Source of the DNA: Bacillus sp. RO1
Lineage (GTDB): Bacteria > Bacillota > Bacilli > Bacillales > Bacillaceae_I
Assembly: GCF_012524115.1 (NCBI RefSeq)
Contig: NZ_JAAZWB010000054.1
Location: 1-64,000 of the forward strand
Reading direction: 5' to 3'
DNA: 64,000 bases
Shown: positions 11,702 to 22,050 of the stretch, in pieces
Layout of the letters: every line of letters starts with the position of its first letter
Numbering within the stretch: position 1 is the first letter of the stretch
Made by a program: the position numbers and the translations under genes
The notes under the pieces: generated by a model
Database searches by the model: none
What the model saw: the letters and a program-made list of their open reading frames with translations, nothing else
What the model was told of the DNA's origin: nothing

Positions 11702-11815
11702 TATTAAGACTGTCTGTAAAGAAATTTTATATTATAGGAAAGCAAGACTTTCCAGTAGTGTTGAAAAACGGCTTATAAATGTCTATCGATCATATAGAGG
11801 TGTTTTTCCACTTAG

Positions 11816-11982
<167 letters not shown>

Positions 11983-11983
<1 letters not shown>

Positions 11984-12010
11984 GACCACTGACTGTCAGT
12001 GGTCTTTTTT
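11983..12010 (+). terminator. Terminator after rpmH
   Basis: AGACCACTGA (11983-11992) and TCAGTGGTCT (11996-12005) form a perfect 10-bp stem followed by a T run. It overlaps the rpmH stop codon and may attenuate read-through into rnpA. Confidence 0.85.
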
Positions 12011-12110
12011 ACTATTTCGGGCATATTCCTGTTATTTTTTCATGATATTTGAGAAAGAATGTTGAAATAGGACCGAATTAGAGGATTTGTGTAAGGCAGG
12101 AGGAGACACA

Positions 12111-12458
12111 TTGAGGAAAGAACAAAGAATCAAAAAAAATAAAGAGTTCCAACATGTGTTCCAAAAAGGAAAGTCGATGGCTAATCGGCAATTTGTCATA
12201 TATGCTGTGCAAAAAGAGGACCAGCCCTTATTCCGGATTGGTTTATCTGTCAGCAAGAAAATTGGAAACGCTGTAACAAGGAATCGAATAAAGCGGCTAG
12301 TCAGACAAGCCATTCACGAAATGAAAGAGCAGCTACCTGGTGGCGTGGACATCGTCGTGATCGCCCGAAAACCAGCTGCGGACATGTCATTTGAAGAAGT
12401 AAAGAAAAGCCTACAACACGTAATAAGAAAACTCCCGACACTTTCTGCTAAGAAATAA
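12111..12458 (+). CDS. rnpA: Ribonuclease P protein component
   Basis: The 115-residue basic protein assists the RNase P RNA in maturing tRNA 5' ends. The family signature is present ([25 protein letters not shown]). I start at TTG 12111 because AGGAGGAG lies five bases upstream and the resulting [10 protein letters not shown] fits the family; the ATG at 12087 would add residues absent from homologues. Confidence 0.95.
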   Translation: MRKEQRIKKNKEFQHVFQKGKSMANRQFVIYAVQKEDQPLFRIGLSVSKKIGNAVTRNRIKRLVRQAIHEMKEQLPGGVDIVVIARKPAADMSFEEVKKSLQHVIRKLPTLSAKK

Positions 12459-12495
12459 ACTATAAGATAACTATAAAAATTCTATTAAGTTTATA

Positions 12496-12622
12496 GCTTT
12501 TGATTGTAGCAAAAGGCGAAGACTCCTGAGGGATATTGCGCTAGGTGGAGACCCCGCAGGCGTAGCCGAGGAGGCTCACGTCAGCCCCTAGGAAAGCGAA
12601 GCCGTTTGCGGAAATCAAAAGC
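12496..12622 (+). repeat. Dispersed ~127-bp intergenic repeat, copy 3
   Basis: Plus-strand copy: GGCGAAGACTCCTGAGGG, GAGACCCCGCAGGCG, GAGGAGGCTCACG, GGAAAGCGAAGCCG. It is bounded by perfect 10-bp inverted repeats, GCTTTTGATT (12496-12505) and AATCAAAAGC (12613-12622). It fills most of the rnpA-yidC gap. Confidence 0.88.
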
Positions 12623-12739
12623 GGTGTTAATGGGACTTAAAAAAATGTGTTGGAAGTGTGACATATATTCAATTTGTCAGATAAAAATGATAGGATGTAA
12701 AAGGAATCATTTTTTTGTGTAAAAAGGAGGAAAAAGAGG

Positions 12740-13522
12740 TTGAAAAATCGAATATGGCTACTAACGGCCCTAATCGGACTTGTAGTCTTACTATCAGGCT
12801 GTACAGAAATCAACCAGCCAATCACCAATGAAAGCGAAGGCTTCTGGAATGAGTTTGTGGTTTATCCATTATCTTGGTTGATTACGTATTTTGCTGAACT
12901 AATGAACAATGACTACGGTCTATCCATTATTATTGTAACGTTATTAATCCGATTTGCTATCTTACCGTTGATGATTAAACAAACAAAGAATGCAAAAGCG
13001 ATGCAAGCTTTACAACCGGAAATGAAAGCACTTCGTGAAAAATATAGTTCCAAAGATCAAAAAACACAACAGAAATTACAACAAGAGACAATGGGTCTTT
13101 TCCAAAAGCATGGTGTAAACCCGCTTGCTGGATGTTTCCCGTTATTGGTTCAAATGCCGATCCTTATTGGATTTTTCCATGCGATTACTCGTACGACGGA
13201 AATTGCAAACCATAACTTCTTATGGTTTGACTTGGGAGATCCAGACCCATTCTTCATCCTACCTGTTGTTGCTGGAATCACGACATTCATCCAGCAAAAA
13301 ATCATGATGGCTGGTATGGACAACAACCCGCAGATGGTGATGATGCTTTGGATCATGCCAATTATGATCGTTGTTTTTGCGATCAATTTCCCTGCTGCAC
13401 TATCCCTATACTGGGTAGTGGGTAACATCTTTATGATTGTTCAAACTTACTTTATTAAAGGACCAGAGCTGAGAAAAGCAAAAGAAACAGCTGCTGGAAC
13501 TGCAGGAGGAACGAAAAAGTGA
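12740..13522 (+). CDS. yidC: Membrane protein insertase YidC / SpoIIIJ
   Basis: This 260-residue YidC/Oxa1 family insertase helps integrate proteins into the membrane; in B. subtilis SpoIIIJ is needed for sigma-G activation during sporulation. It has a lipoprotein signal with lipobox LLSGC (Cys near residue 21), then five hydrophobic segments and a basic cytoplasmic loop. It starts at TTG 12740 with AAGGAGG upstream. It overlaps jag by four bases, the usual coupled pair. Confidence 0.95.
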   Translation: MKNRIWLLTALIGLVVLLSGCTEINQPITNESEGFWNEFVVYPLSWLITYFAELMNNDYGLSIIIVTLLIRFAILPLMIKQTKNAKAMQALQPEMKALREKYSSKDQKTQQKLQQETMGLFQKHGVNPLAGCFPLLVQMPILIGFFHAITRTTEIANHNFLWFDLGDPDPFFILPVVAGITTFIQQKIMMAGMDNNPQMVMMLWIMPIMIVVFAINFPAALSLYWVVGNIFMIVQTYFIKGPELRKAKETAAGTAGGTKK

Positions 13523-14157
13523 AAGAAATAACTGCAACTGGTCCAACAGTCGAGGAAGCTGTCCAATCTGCTTTAGCTCAACTAAACACATCAAAAGACC
13601 GTGCAGAAATTACAATCGTTGACGAAGGCAAGAAAGGTCTCTTCGGATTGTTTGGCTCTAAACCTAGTGTTGTAACCGTCAAATTGAAGCAGGACCCAAT
13701 CGAAGAATCAACGAATTTCTTGAAAAAAGTTCTTACTGAAATGAACATTGTCGCAGAGCTCGATGTCAAAGTAGAAGGTAGAAATATCTTCATCAGCATC
13801 AGTGGCGAGAAAACCGCACTAATTATCGGGAAAAGGGGACAAACCCTTAATTCCCTTCAATATTTGACGCAAATTGTCGCAAACCGCTTTTCCAATCAGT
13901 ATCTAAATGTCGTCATAGATGCAGAAGGATACCGCGAGAAACGCCGGGAAACCCTGGAGCAGCTTGCAGAACGGCTTGCACAAAAAGCAATGAAAACAAA
14001 ACAGGATGTACATCTTGAGCCGATGCCTTCTTTTGAACGCAAAGTGATGCACTCGATTATCTCTGCCTACCCGGAAGTAGAAACCTACTCCGTAGGAAAA
14101 GAACCGAACCGATCCCTTGTCATCACAGCAAAAAAGAACAAAGTCGCAAAAAGATAA
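13519..14157 (+). CDS. jag: RNA-binding protein KhpB (Jag)
   Basis: The 212-residue protein has an N-terminal Jag domain ([21 protein letters not shown]), a KH domain around [17 protein letters not shown] and a C-terminal R3H domain ([19 protein letters not shown]). KhpB binds RNA and affects cell elongation in streptococci; in Bacillus it is co-transcribed with spoIIIJ. It starts with GTG overlapping the yidC stop. Confidence 0.95.
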   Translation: MKEITATGPTVEEAVQSALAQLNTSKDRAEITIVDEGKKGLFGLFGSKPSVVTVKLKQDPIEESTNFLKKVLTEMNIVAELDVKVEGRNIFISISGEKTALIIGKRGQTLNSLQYLTQIVANRFSNQYLNVVIDAEGYREKRRETLEQLAERLAQKAMKTKQDVHLEPMPSFERKVMHSIISAYPEVETYSVGKEPNRSLVITAKKNKVAKR

Positions 14158-14168
14158 TCCAACCATAA

Positions 14169-14206
14169 AACGGCTGACCCTACAATTAAGGGACAGCCGT
14201 TTTTTT
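14169..14206 (+). terminator. Terminator after jag
   Basis: AACGGCTG (14169-14176) pairs with CAGCCGTT (14194-14201), extended by an inner CCCT/AGGG pairing, and a T run follows. Confidence 0.88.
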
Positions 14207-14266
14207 GATTAAGAAATTATAAATTAATTAAATAGCGGAATAGTTCAAGTAGTGCATCAACGTTGT

Positions 14267-14580
14267 GATGAAGACGTCACTGGCAAGGAAAAAGTAGAAG
14301 AGAGGTCCTCATGGATGGGATGAAGACCTGAGTGACGAGGAAAAAGTAGAAGAGAGGTCCTCATGGACGGGATGAAGACGTCAGTCACGAAGAAAAAGGA
14401 GAAAAGAGGTCCTCATGGACGGGATGAAGACCTGAGTGGCAAGGAAAAAGGAGAAGAGAGGTCCTCATGGACGTAATGAAGACCTGAGTGACGAGGAAAA
14501 AGGAGAAGAGGGTGTCCTCATCACCGGGATGAAGACCTGAGTGCCAAGGGAAAAACGATGAGCGACGTCTTCAACGGAAA
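14267..14580. repeat. Tandem array of six 52-bp hairpin repeats
   Basis: Units begin with (G)ATGAAGAC at 14267, 14319, 14371, 14423, 14475 and 14528, a spacing of 52, 52, 52, 52 and 53. Across unit junctions AGGTCCTCAT and ATGAAGACCT can pair (9 of 10) around a 7-base loop. The unit length is not a multiple of three and the frames are closed, so it is not coding. It fills the jag-mnmE gap. Confidence 0.9.
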
Positions 14581-14683
14581 GAATTAACTATAGAAACAGC
14601 AAGTCCTAAAATCTATGGAGTTGTTTTAGCTAATACAAACTTCGGCAAAACTGATGAAATAACTGTGCGAGATTTGTTTATTG

Positions 14684-14751
14684 TTATTCACATGTGGATA
14701 AGTTAAAATGATTGATGACAAATGAAGCGTTCGGGAAATTTTTGTGGATAA
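14684..14751. other. DnaA-box cluster upstream of mnmE
   Basis: TTATTCACA (14684-14692) abuts TGTGGATAA (14693-14701) as an inverted pair, and a third perfect box TGTGGATAA lies at 14743-14751. B. subtilis has an origin-proximal DnaA-box cluster at the same gene (thdF, now mnmE), which helps limit initiation. The cluster also spans the mnmE 5' region and could regulate it. Confidence 0.75.
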
Positions 14752-14870
14752 CTGTCGAACAGGAATACTTTAAAAGACACAAAAATTATGCTAACCTTAG
14801 TAAGTTAAAGGACGAACAATTTTACATTGATATAGAAGATACAAAAAGAAAAAGAAATGAGGTGAATGAT

Positions 14871-16259
14871 ATGTATGAGTTTGACACGATTGCAGCTATT
14901 TCGACGCCAATGGGCGAAGGTGCGATTGCCATTGTCCGCCTGAGCGGTGATGAAGCGTTCCGAATCATTGATGAAATTTTTGTCACCCCGTCATCCAAGA
15001 AAATGAAAGACGTTGCCTCTCATACCATTCACTACGGACATATCGTAGATCCAAAAACGGAAAAGACAATAGAAGAAGTAATGGTGTCAGTTATGCGAGG
15101 ACCTAAAACTTTTACAAGGGAAGATGTAGTGGAAATTAACTGCCATGGCGGGCTTGTTTCCGTTAATAAACTCCTTCAACTTGTATTAAGCAGAGGAGCG
15201 AGGCTTGCAGAACCTGGAGAATTTACTAAACGTGCCTTTTTAAACGGGCGAATTGATCTTTCGCAGGCAGAAGCAGTGATGGACTTGATCCGTGCCAAAA
15301 CAGATCGTGCAATGAATGTGGCTTTAGGTCAGATGGAAGGTCGATTATCCAAACTAATTCAGAAACTTCGTCAAGAAATCTTAGAAACACTGGCGCATGT
15401 CGAAGTAAATATCGACTATCCAGAATATGATGATGTAGAAGAAATGACTCATCAGTTATTGCTCGAAAAGTCGACATATGTAAAAGAAGAATTGGAAAAG
15501 CTGTTACAAACTTCCCAACAGGGTAAGATATTAAGAGAAGGTCTTTCCACTGTTATTATCGGACGGCCGAATGTCGGGAAGTCATCTTTGCTTAACAGTC
15601 TTGTACATGAAAATAAGGCGATTGTAACAGATATTCCTGGGACCACACGCGATGTCATTGAGGAATATGTAAGTGTCCGTGGTGTACCATTACGCCTGGT
15701 GGATACTGCCGGGATTCGGGAAACAGAAGATATAGTTGAACGCATTGGTGTGGAGAGATCAAGAGAAGTTTTGAAAAAGGCTGATCTGATCTTGCTTGTT
15801 TTAAATAATAATGATGACCTGACAGATGAGGACAAGCAGTTATTTGAAGCGGTAAAAGGCATGGATGTCATTGTTATTGTAAATAAAACCGATCTACCTA
15901 CGAAAATTGATGTAGAGCAAGTGAGAGAACTTGCTGAAAAACACACCGTCATTTCAACCTCTTTAAAAGAGGAACAAGGAATCGACGAACTAGAAGAGGC
16001 CATTTCTTCAATGTTCTTCCAGGGTGACTTAGAAGCAGGTGATATGACATATGTCTCAAACTCTCGTCATATCGGTCTCATCACCCAAGCCCAACAAGCA
16101 TTGGAAGATGCGATAGTTGGGATGGAAAGTGGTGTGCCAATAGACATTGTTCAAATAGATTTAACTAGAACGTGGGAAATACTTGGTGAAATTATCGGCG
16201 ATGCAGTACATGAAAGCCTAATTGATCAATTGTTCTCCCAATTTTGTTTAGGGAAATAG
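14871..16259 (+). CDS. mnmE: tRNA modification GTPase MnmE (TrmE)
   Basis: The 462-residue GTPase, with MnmG, adds the carboxymethylaminomethyl group to U34 of certain tRNAs. It has an N-terminal tetrahydrofolate-binding domain ([22 protein letters not shown]), a G domain inserted in a helical domain ([21 protein letters not shown]), and the invariant C-terminal FCLGK. I start at ATG 14871 (GAGGTGAATGAT upstream), which fits the family; the open frame extends upstream without similarity. Confidence 0.97.
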   Translation: MYEFDTIAAISTPMGEGAIAIVRLSGDEAFRIIDEIFVTPSSKKMKDVASHTIHYGHIVDPKTEKTIEEVMVSVMRGPKTFTREDVVEINCHGGLVSVNKLLQLVLSRGARLAEPGEFTKRAFLNGRIDLSQAEAVMDLIRAKTDRAMNVALGQMEGRLSKLIQKLRQEILETLAHVEVNIDYPEYDDVEEMTHQLLLEKSTYVKEELEKLLQTSQQGKILREGLSTVIIGRPNVGKSSLLNSLVHENKAIVTDIPGTTRDVIEEYVSVRGVPLRLVDTAGIRETEDIVERIGVERSREVLKKADLILLVLNNNDDLTDEDKQLFEAVKGMDVIVIVNKTDLPTKIDVEQVRELAEKHTVISTSLKEEQGIDELEEAISSMFFQGDLEAGDMTYVSNSRHIGLITQAQQALEDAIVGMESGVPIDIVQIDLTRTWEILGEIIGDAVHESLIDQLFSQFCLGK

Positions 16260-16312
16260 TGGCTACTATCGTAATTTTTTGTGAAAAGAGCCTAGAATAG
16301 GAGGGAACACAC

Positions 16313-18202
16313 ATGGAATATCATGCAGGTTCCTATGATGTAATTGTAATTGGAGCCGGTCATGCTGGTGTAGAAGCAGGATTGGCAGCAGCTCGTCAGG
16401 GAGCGAAAACGTTAATGGTGACCATCAACCTGGATATGGTTGCTTTTATGCCATGTAATCCATCAGTCGGCGGTCCTGCTAAAGGAATCGTTGTGCGTGA
16501 AATTGATGCGCTTGGTGGAGAAATGGGAAGAAATATCGATAAGACGCATATTCAAATGCGTATGTTGAATACGGGTAAAGGTCCTGCGGTACGCGCATTG
16601 CGTGCACAGGCTGATAAGTTCCTTTACCAGCATGAAATGAAAAAAACCATCGAAAATGAAGAAAATATTACCTTGCTACAAGGAATGGTGGAAAAGTTAA
16701 TCGTCGAGGACGGAGTTTGTAAGGGTGTAATCACTCAAACAGGTGCCATTTATGAGTCCAAGACAGTCGTTATCACCACAGGGACATTCCTACGCGGAAA
16801 AATTATACTGGGAGAACTACAATATTTAAGCGGTCCAAATAACCAACAACCTTCTATCACGCTTTCAGAGCATTTGGAGGAACTTGGGTTTGATTTGGTA
16901 CGTTTTAAAACAGGAACCCCTCCTCGTGTAAATAGTGCTTCCATTGACTACAGCAAGACGGAAATCCAGCCAGGCGATGATGTGCCGCGCGCGTTTTCCT
17001 ATGAAACAACGGAATACATTACAGATCAGCTACCTTGCTGGTTAACGTATACTAGTGCCGAAACACACCAACTAATCGATGACAACCTTCACCGTTCTCC
17101 GATGTACTCTGGGATGATCAAAGGGACCGGGCCAAGGTATTGCCCGTCTATTGAGGATAAAGTGGTGCGTTTCAACGATAAGCCTAGACACCAAATTTTC
17201 TTAGAACCAGAAGGAAGAAATACGCAAGAAGTTTATGTGCAGGGACTTTCCACAAGTCTTCCGGAAGATGTGCAGCGTAAGATTCTTTCCACTATTCCAG
17301 GTCTAGAAAATGTCCGCATGATGCGAGCGGGGTATGCCATTGAATACGATGCCATCGTCCCAACGCAATTATGGCCGACACTTGAAACAAAAAGAGTTCA
17401 AAACCTTTATACAGCAGGGCAAATTAACGGGACCTCGGGGTATGAGGAAGCGGCCGGGCAAGGGATCATGGCAGGTATCAATGCCGGAAGACGTGCGCTA
17501 GGTGAGGAAGATCTAATCTTAAGCCGTTCCGATGCTTATATCGGGGTACTGATTGACGACTTGGTGACAAAAGGAACGAATGAACCATATCGCTTGCTTA
17601 CTTCCCGTGCGGAATATCGTTTGCTTTTGCGTCATGACAATGCAGACCTGCGTTTAACGGAAATCGGTCATAAAATCGGGCTTATTTCCCCGGAACGATT
17701 TGCAAAATTTGAAGCGAAAAAACAAGAAATTGAAGCAGAAAAAGAACGTCTGCAATCTATCATCATTAAACCGAATGAACAGGTTCAGACCATCATCAGA
17801 GAAGCTGGCGGAAGCGAGCTGAAAGATGGCATCAGGGCAGCAGACCTTTTGAAGCGTCCTGAAATGACTTATGAACATATTTACCAGATGGTACCTGCAG
17901 ACAAGGAGATTGCTCCTGATGTAGCAGAACAAGTGGAAATCCAGGTGAAATATGAAGGATATATTCAAAAATCCCTTCAACAAGTGGACCGCCTGAAGAA
18001 AATGGAAAATAAGAAAATACCAGAAAACATCGATTATGATGACATCCACGGACTTGCGAACGAAGCAAGGCAGAAGCTAAAAGAAGTGCGTCCTTTATCC
18101 GTTGCCCAGGCTTCCAGAATTTCAGGGGTGAATCCAGCGGACGTTTCCATCTTACTTGTTTATTTGGAACAAGGTCGTATCGCCAAAGTATCCAACGAGT
18201 AA
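16313..18202 (+). CDS. mnmG: tRNA uridine-5-carboxymethylaminomethyl synthesis enzyme MnmG (GidA)
   Basis: The 629-residue FAD enzyme is MnmE's partner in wobble-uridine modification. It has the dinucleotide-binding [15 protein letters not shown] near the N-terminus, the family signature [20 protein letters not shown], and the C-terminal helical MnmE-interaction domain. GGAGGGA precedes the ATG. It lies 53 bp after mnmE, as in most Firmicutes. Confidence 0.98.
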   Translation: MEYHAGSYDVIVIGAGHAGVEAGLAAARQGAKTLMVTINLDMVAFMPCNPSVGGPAKGIVVREIDALGGEMGRNIDKTHIQMRMLNTGKGPAVRALRAQADKFLYQHEMKKTIENEENITLLQGMVEKLIVEDGVCKGVITQTGAIYESKTVVITTGTFLRGKIILGELQYLSGPNNQQPSITLSEHLEELGFDLVRFKTGTPPRVNSASIDYSKTEIQPGDDVPRAFSYETTEYITDQLPCWLTYTSAETHQLIDDNLHRSPMYSGMIKGTGPRYCPSIEDKVVRFNDKPRHQIFLEPEGRNTQEVYVQGLSTSLPEDVQRKILSTIPGLENVRMMRAGYAIEYDAIVPTQLWPTLETKRVQNLYTAGQINGTSGYEEAAGQGIMAGINAGRRALGEEDLILSRSDAYIGVLIDDLVTKGTNEPYRLLTSRAEYRLLLRHDNADLRLTEIGHKIGLISPERFAKFEAKKQEIEAEKERLQSIIIKPNEQVQTIIREAGGSELKDGIRAADLLKRPEMTYEHIYQMVPADKEIAPDVAEQVEIQVKYEGYIQKSLQQVDRLKKMENKKIPENIDYDDIHGLANEARQKLKEVRPLSVAQASRISGVNPADVSILLVYLEQGRIAKVSNE

Positions 18203-18229
18203 ATCCAACGATAGAAAGGATACGAACAC

Positions 18230-18946
18230 ATGAATAAAGAACAATTCATTTCCCTGTTGGAGGAGAAGGGGATCTCCCTTTCTCCTCAACAGCTTTCTCA
18301 ATTTGATACATACTACAAGCTGCTGGTGGAATGGAATGAAAAGATGAATCTTACTGCCATCACGGATGAAGAAGAGGTTTATCTTAAACATTTCTATGAT
18401 TCCATTACCGCATCTTTCTATGTTGATCTAAATCAAGAGTTATCTCTATGTGATGTGGGGGCAGGTGCTGGTTTCCCAAGCATTCCTCTGAAAATATGTT
18501 TTCCAAATCTAAAGGTTACCATCGTGGACTCGCTTAATAAGCGAATAACTTTTTTACAGAACCTTGCAAGTGAGCTAGGTTTGAAGAATGTTCATTTTGT
18601 TCATGACAGGGCTGAAACTTTCGGAAAAAATACTGACTATCGCGAGAAATTTGACCTGGTTACAGCAAGAGCTGTAGCACGTTTATCTGTGTTAAGCGAA
18701 CTATGCCTGCCATTAGTTAAAGAAGGCGGTATGTTTGTGCCAATGAAAGCTGCCGCTGCAAGCGAGGAGCTTGAAAAAGGGAAAAAAGCCCTGCAAATAT
18801 TAGGTGGGAAGCTAGAAAAAGTACATTCCTTCTCCTTACCGTTAGAGGAAAGTGAAAGAAATATTCTGATCATCAATAAGATTAAATCTACACCTAAGAA
18901 GTACCCACGCAAACCAGGTACACCTAATAAACAACCATTAGAATAA
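18230..18946 (+). CDS. rsmG: 16S rRNA (guanine-N7)-methyltransferase RsmG (GidB)
   Basis: The 238-residue SAM-dependent enzyme methylates G527 (E. coli numbering) of 16S rRNA; its loss gives low-level streptomycin resistance. The SAM motif is [15 protein letters not shown] near residue 75. AGAAAGG lies upstream of the ATG. It follows mnmG by 27 bp in a probable operon. Confidence 0.97.
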   Translation: MNKEQFISLLEEKGISLSPQQLSQFDTYYKLLVEWNEKMNLTAITDEEEVYLKHFYDSITASFYVDLNQELSLCDVGAGAGFPSIPLKICFPNLKVTIVDSLNKRITFLQNLASELGLKNVHFVHDRAETFGKNTDYREKFDLVTARAVARLSVLSELCLPLVKEGGMFVPMKAAAASEELEKGKKALQILGGKLEKVHSFSLPLEESERNILIINKIKSTPKKYPRKPGTPNKQPLE

Positions 18947-18970
18947 AATGTTATAGTGCATATTAAACCT

Positions 18971-18986
18971 CGTTTCATGTGAAACA
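18971..18986. promoter_or_regulatory. parS-like site between rsmG and noc
   Basis: CGTTTCATGTGAAACA differs from the Bacillus parS consensus TGTTNCACGTGAAACA at two positions. Origin-proximal location supports it as a ParB loading site, but the changed centre could weaken it. Confidence 0.6.
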
Positions 18987-19066
18987 TTTTGATCGGAAAA
19001 ACAGGACTTATTAGCGTGAAAAGCGAATTACGTTAATAGGGATTCTATCCATAAGGTGGTGGAACT

Positions 19067-19912
19067 ATGAAGTCTCCGTTCTCTCGTTTTTTTGGAATTG
19101 GCGAAAAAGAAGAACAGGAAATAGTAGAAAAGACTGATCATGAAAAAATTATGCAGGTAGCTGTAAAGGACATTGTTCCGAATAGATACCAACCACGTAC
19201 TGTTTTTGTAGATGAAAGAATAGAAGAGTTATCTCTTACCATTCGGACGCATGGAATTATTCAACCTATTGTCGTCCGACAATTTGATGAGGGGAAATAT
19301 GAAATCATTGCTGGAGAACGCCGATGGAGAGCGGTTCAGAAGCTAGGTTGGGAGACAATACCTGCGATTGTGAAAGAATTTAACGACGCAGAAACAGCCT
19401 CTGTAGCCCTTATCGAAAACCTTCAACGTGAAGAGTTATCAGCCATTGAGGAAGCAATCGCTTATTCCAAGCTGCTGGAATTGCACAGTTTGACACAAGA
19501 AGCGTTAGCCCAGCGTTTAGGTAAAGGGCAATCTACCGTGGCAAATAAGCTACGCCTTTTAAAGCTACCTTCTGAAATTCAAGATGCCCTGCTTCAGAAA
19601 AAAATTACCGAGCGTCATGCTCGTGCCCTTATTCCGTTAAAGCTACCGGAAAAACAAGTGGCCGTTCTTGCTGAAATTCTAGAAAAGCAACTAAATGTAA
19701 AGCAAACAGAAGAACGCGTTGTAAAACTGCTAGAAGCTGCTAATCCAAAACCAAAAGCTAAGCGAAAAGCCTTCAGTAAAGATATGCGTATTGCGATGAA
19801 CACGATCCGCCAGTCACTTACGATGGTAAACGACAGCGGAATTAAGCTGGATTCGCAAGAAGAAGAAACCGATGAATATTACCAATTCACGATCCGCATA
19901 CCGAAAAAGTAA
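19067..19912 (+). CDS. noc: Nucleoid occlusion protein Noc
   Basis: This 281-residue ParB-family protein binds NBS sites and the membrane and blocks FtsZ assembly over the nucleoid. The N-terminus [18 protein letters not shown] has the amphipathic membrane-targeting helix of Noc. The ParB-like CTP-binding domain shows GERRWRA and ENLQREELS, and the central HTH is around [18 protein letters not shown]. It lies beside rsmG and upstream of parAB, as in Bacillus. Confidence 0.95.
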   Translation: MKSPFSRFFGIGEKEEQEIVEKTDHEKIMQVAVKDIVPNRYQPRTVFVDERIEELSLTIRTHGIIQPIVVRQFDEGKYEIIAGERRWRAVQKLGWETIPAIVKEFNDAETASVALIENLQREELSAIEEAIAYSKLLELHSLTQEALAQRLGKGQSTVANKLRLLKLPSEIQDALLQKKITERHARALIPLKLPEKQVAVLAEILEKQLNVKQTEERVVKLLEAANPKPKAKRKAFSKDMRIAMNTIRQSLTMVNDSGIKLDSQEEETDEYYQFTIRIPKK

Positions 19913-20036
19913 TACATCTATCAGGATGGCCCTCGCCGTTATTTATCAAAAACCTAGCAATCTAGTAATATCACTAGGCGCTACGACACGATAAGTAATA
20001 AGCGAAGCCATCTTTTTCTTGTCTTTACATTCAATT

Positions 20037-20050
20037 ATTTCCCGAGAAAC
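20037..20050. promoter_or_regulatory. Candidate Noc-binding site (NBS)
   Basis: ATTTCCCGAGAAAC matches 12 of 14 positions of the NBS consensus ATTTCCCGGGAAAT. It sits just downstream of noc. Single-site assignment by eye is tentative. Confidence 0.5.
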
Positions 20051-20189
20051 ATTCTTCGACAAATTCCCACAACCCCACTCCCCTAATAATTATTCTCAAA
20101 AACAAGTTAAATTTCTGTCAATTCATGATAAAATATATGAGATACTTAAAGTCCTGTTTAATTGAATCACCAACAATAAAGTAGTCTCT

Positions 20190-20317
20190 AGCTGTTGATT
20201 GGAGCAAATGGCGAAGACTCCAGCGGGAGAGTAGCGGCAATGTTGAGACCCCGCAACGAAGTGAGGAGGCTCAAGGTCGCCCCGCGGAAAGCGAAGCCAT
20301 TTGCGGAAATTACCAGC
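20190..20317 (+). repeat. Dispersed ~128-bp intergenic repeat, copy 4
   Basis: Plus-strand copy with GGCGAAGACTCCAGCGGG, TTGAGACCCCGCAACG, GAGGAGGCTCAAGG and GCGGAAAGCGAAGCC, flanked by AGCTGTTGATT and AATTACCAGC as imperfect inverted ends. It lies in the noc-parA gap. Confidence 0.85.
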
Positions 20318-20374
20318 GGTGTTTTAAAGACCAACAAATAAAAAGTATGTTCTTTTCTGAAGGCAGGTGACAGC

Positions 20375-21136
20375 ATGGGCAGAATTATTGCTATTGCTAA
20401 CCAAAAAGGTGGAGTTGGAAAAACGACTACATCTGTTAATTTAGGTGCTTGTTTAGCCTACATTGGTAAAAGAGTGCTTTTAGTAGATGTGGACCCACAA
20501 GGAAACGCCACTAGTGGAGTGGGAATAGAAAAAGCAGAAGTCCATCAATGTATTTATGATATTTTAGTAGAAGATGTGGAAGCAAAAAAGGCAATTCTAT
20601 CAACAAAGGTAGAGAACCTTTCCATCATCCCCGCAACGATACAACTCGCAGGTGCTGAAATTGAGTTAGTTCCCACTATTTCAAGAGAAGTACGTTTAAA
20701 GAGAGCATTAGATGATGTGAAGCATCTTTTTGACTACATAATCATCGATTGTCCCCCATCTTTGGGCTTATTAACCATCAATGCTTTAACAGCTTCTGAT
20801 GCAGTTGTGATTCCGGTACAATGCGAATATTATGCACTCGAAGGATTAAGTCAGCTATTAAATACGGTAAGGTTAGTTCAGAAACATTTAAATAAAGAAC
20901 TTATGATTGATGGTGTCTTGCTGACGATGCTCGATGCCAGAACAAATTTGGGTATTCAAGTGATTGAAGAAGTGAAGAAGTATTTCCAAGATAAAGTGTA
21001 CAGAACCATCATTCCTCGTAATGTTCGTTTGAGTGAAGCGCCAAGCCATGGAGAGCCCATCATTATTTATGATCCAAAGTCACGTGGAGCGGAAGTTTAC
21101 TTAGATCTAGCAAAGGAAGTGGTGACACATGGGTAA
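20375..21136 (+). CDS. parA: Chromosome partitioning ATPase ParA (Soj)
   Basis: This 253-residue Walker-type ATPase has the deviant Walker A KGGVGKTTTSVNLGACLA and DVDPQGNATSGVG. With ParB it segregates origins and, in B. subtilis, it also regulates DnaA. GCAGGTGAC precedes the ATG. It overlaps parB by eight bases, so translation is likely coupled. Confidence 0.97.
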   Translation: MGRIIAIANQKGGVGKTTTSVNLGACLAYIGKRVLLVDVDPQGNATSGVGIEKAEVHQCIYDILVEDVEAKKAILSTKVENLSIIPATIQLAGAEIELVPTISREVRLKRALDDVKHLFDYIIIDCPPSLGLLTINALTASDAVVIPVQCEYYALEGLSQLLNTVRLVQKHLNKELMIDGVLLTMLDARTNLGIQVIEEVKKYFQDKVYRTIIPRNVRLSEAPSHGEPIIIYDPKSRGAEVYLDLAKEVVTHG

Positions 21137-21980
21137 AGGATTAGGTAAAGGCATAAATGCGCTGTTTCCTTCTATGGAAGCTTCCAAAGAAGAAGCTGTT
21201 CAAGAAATAAGTATCAAAGAAGTGCGACCAAACCCCTACCAGCCGCGTAAATACTTTGAGCCTGAAGCAATTGAAGAATTGAAAGAATCCATCCTGCAAC
21301 ACGGAATTCTTCAGCCGATTATTGTTCGTAAAAGCATTAAGGGGTACGAAATTGTCGTTGGGGAACGCCGTTTTCGTGCCGCAAAAGAGGCGAAGCTGTC
21401 CAAAGTTCCTGTAGTAGTCCGTACGTTATCAGAGCAACAAATGATGGAACTTGCGCTTCTGGAGAATTTGCAACGTGAGGATCTTACACCTATTGAAGAG
21501 GCTGCAGCCTATCAATCTTTAATGGTTAAGCTGGAGTTGACACAAGAACAGTTAGCAAGCAGACTTGGGAAAAGCAGACCACATATCGCAAACCATATTC
21601 GTCTATTATCTCTTCCTAAATCTGTCCATGAGCTGATGAATGATGGAAAACTTTCCATGGGACACGGCCGTGCACTATTAGGTCTCAAAAGGAAAGAAAA
21701 ATTAAAAGCGGTCATTGACAAAGTGTTGCAAGAGCACTTAAATGTGCGTCAGTTGGAACAGTTGATTCAGCAGTTGAATGAAAGTGTTCCACGTGAAACG
21801 AAAAAGGACACAGAGGAAAAGGATATTTTCCTTAAGGATCAAGAATCAGTGTTACGAGAGCGTTTTGGAACGTCTGTCTTTATAAAGCGTTCTAAAAACA
21901 AGGGGAAAATTGAAATTGAATTCTTCTCTGATGATGACCTGAACAGATTATTAGAATTGTTAGCTCAGACAGAAGAATAA
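21129..21980 (+). CDS. parB: Chromosome partitioning protein ParB (Spo0J)
   Basis: The 283-residue CTPase/DNA clamp loads at parS and recruits SMC. The N-terminal ParB domain has NPYQPRKYF and GERRFRAAKEA; the central HTH is around LASRLGKSRPHIANHIRLL; the C-terminus dimerises. The gene contains its own parS (21785-21800), as in B. subtilis. A hairpin terminator follows. Confidence 0.97.
   Translation: MGKGLGKGINALFPSMEASKEEAVQEISIKEVRPNPYQPRKYFEPEAIEELKESILQHGILQPIIVRKSIKGYEIVVGERRFRAAKEAKLSKVPVVVRTLSEQQMMELALLENLQREDLTPIEEAAAYQSLMVKLELTQEQLASRLGKSRPHIANHIRLLSLPKSVHELMNDGKLSMGHGRALLGLKRKEKLKAVIDKVLQEHLNVRQLEQLIQQLNESVPRETKKDTEEKDIFLKDQESVLRERFGTSVFIKRSKNKGKIEIEFFSDDDLNRLLELLAQTEE
21785..21800. 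promoter_or_regulatory. parS site inside parB
   Basis: TGTTCCACGTGAAACG matches the parS consensus TGTTNCACGTGAAACA at 15 of 16 positions. B. subtilis has a parS in the same gene. Confidence 0.9.
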
Positions 21981-22016
21981 AAAGCAGATCACTTCAAAGG
22001 TGGTTTGCTTTTTTGG
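21980..22016 (+). terminator. Terminator after parB
   Basis: AAAAGCA...CACTT/AGGTG...TGCTTTTTT forms an imperfect hairpin followed by a T run. Confidence 0.7.
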
Positions 22017-22050
22017 ATAGGCGTTACTTTAATAGAAATGGGGCTTTAGA

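Noticed and set aside
14267-14580. Possible CRISPR array
   Set aside because: The entire 52-bp unit is repeated with only scattered changes; there are no unique spacers and no cas genes in the window.
15452-16003. Long minus-strand open frame opposite mnmE
   Set aside because: It lies wholly opposite the conserved G domain of mnmE, has Ser-rich composition typical of an antisense shadow, and no ribosome-binding site.
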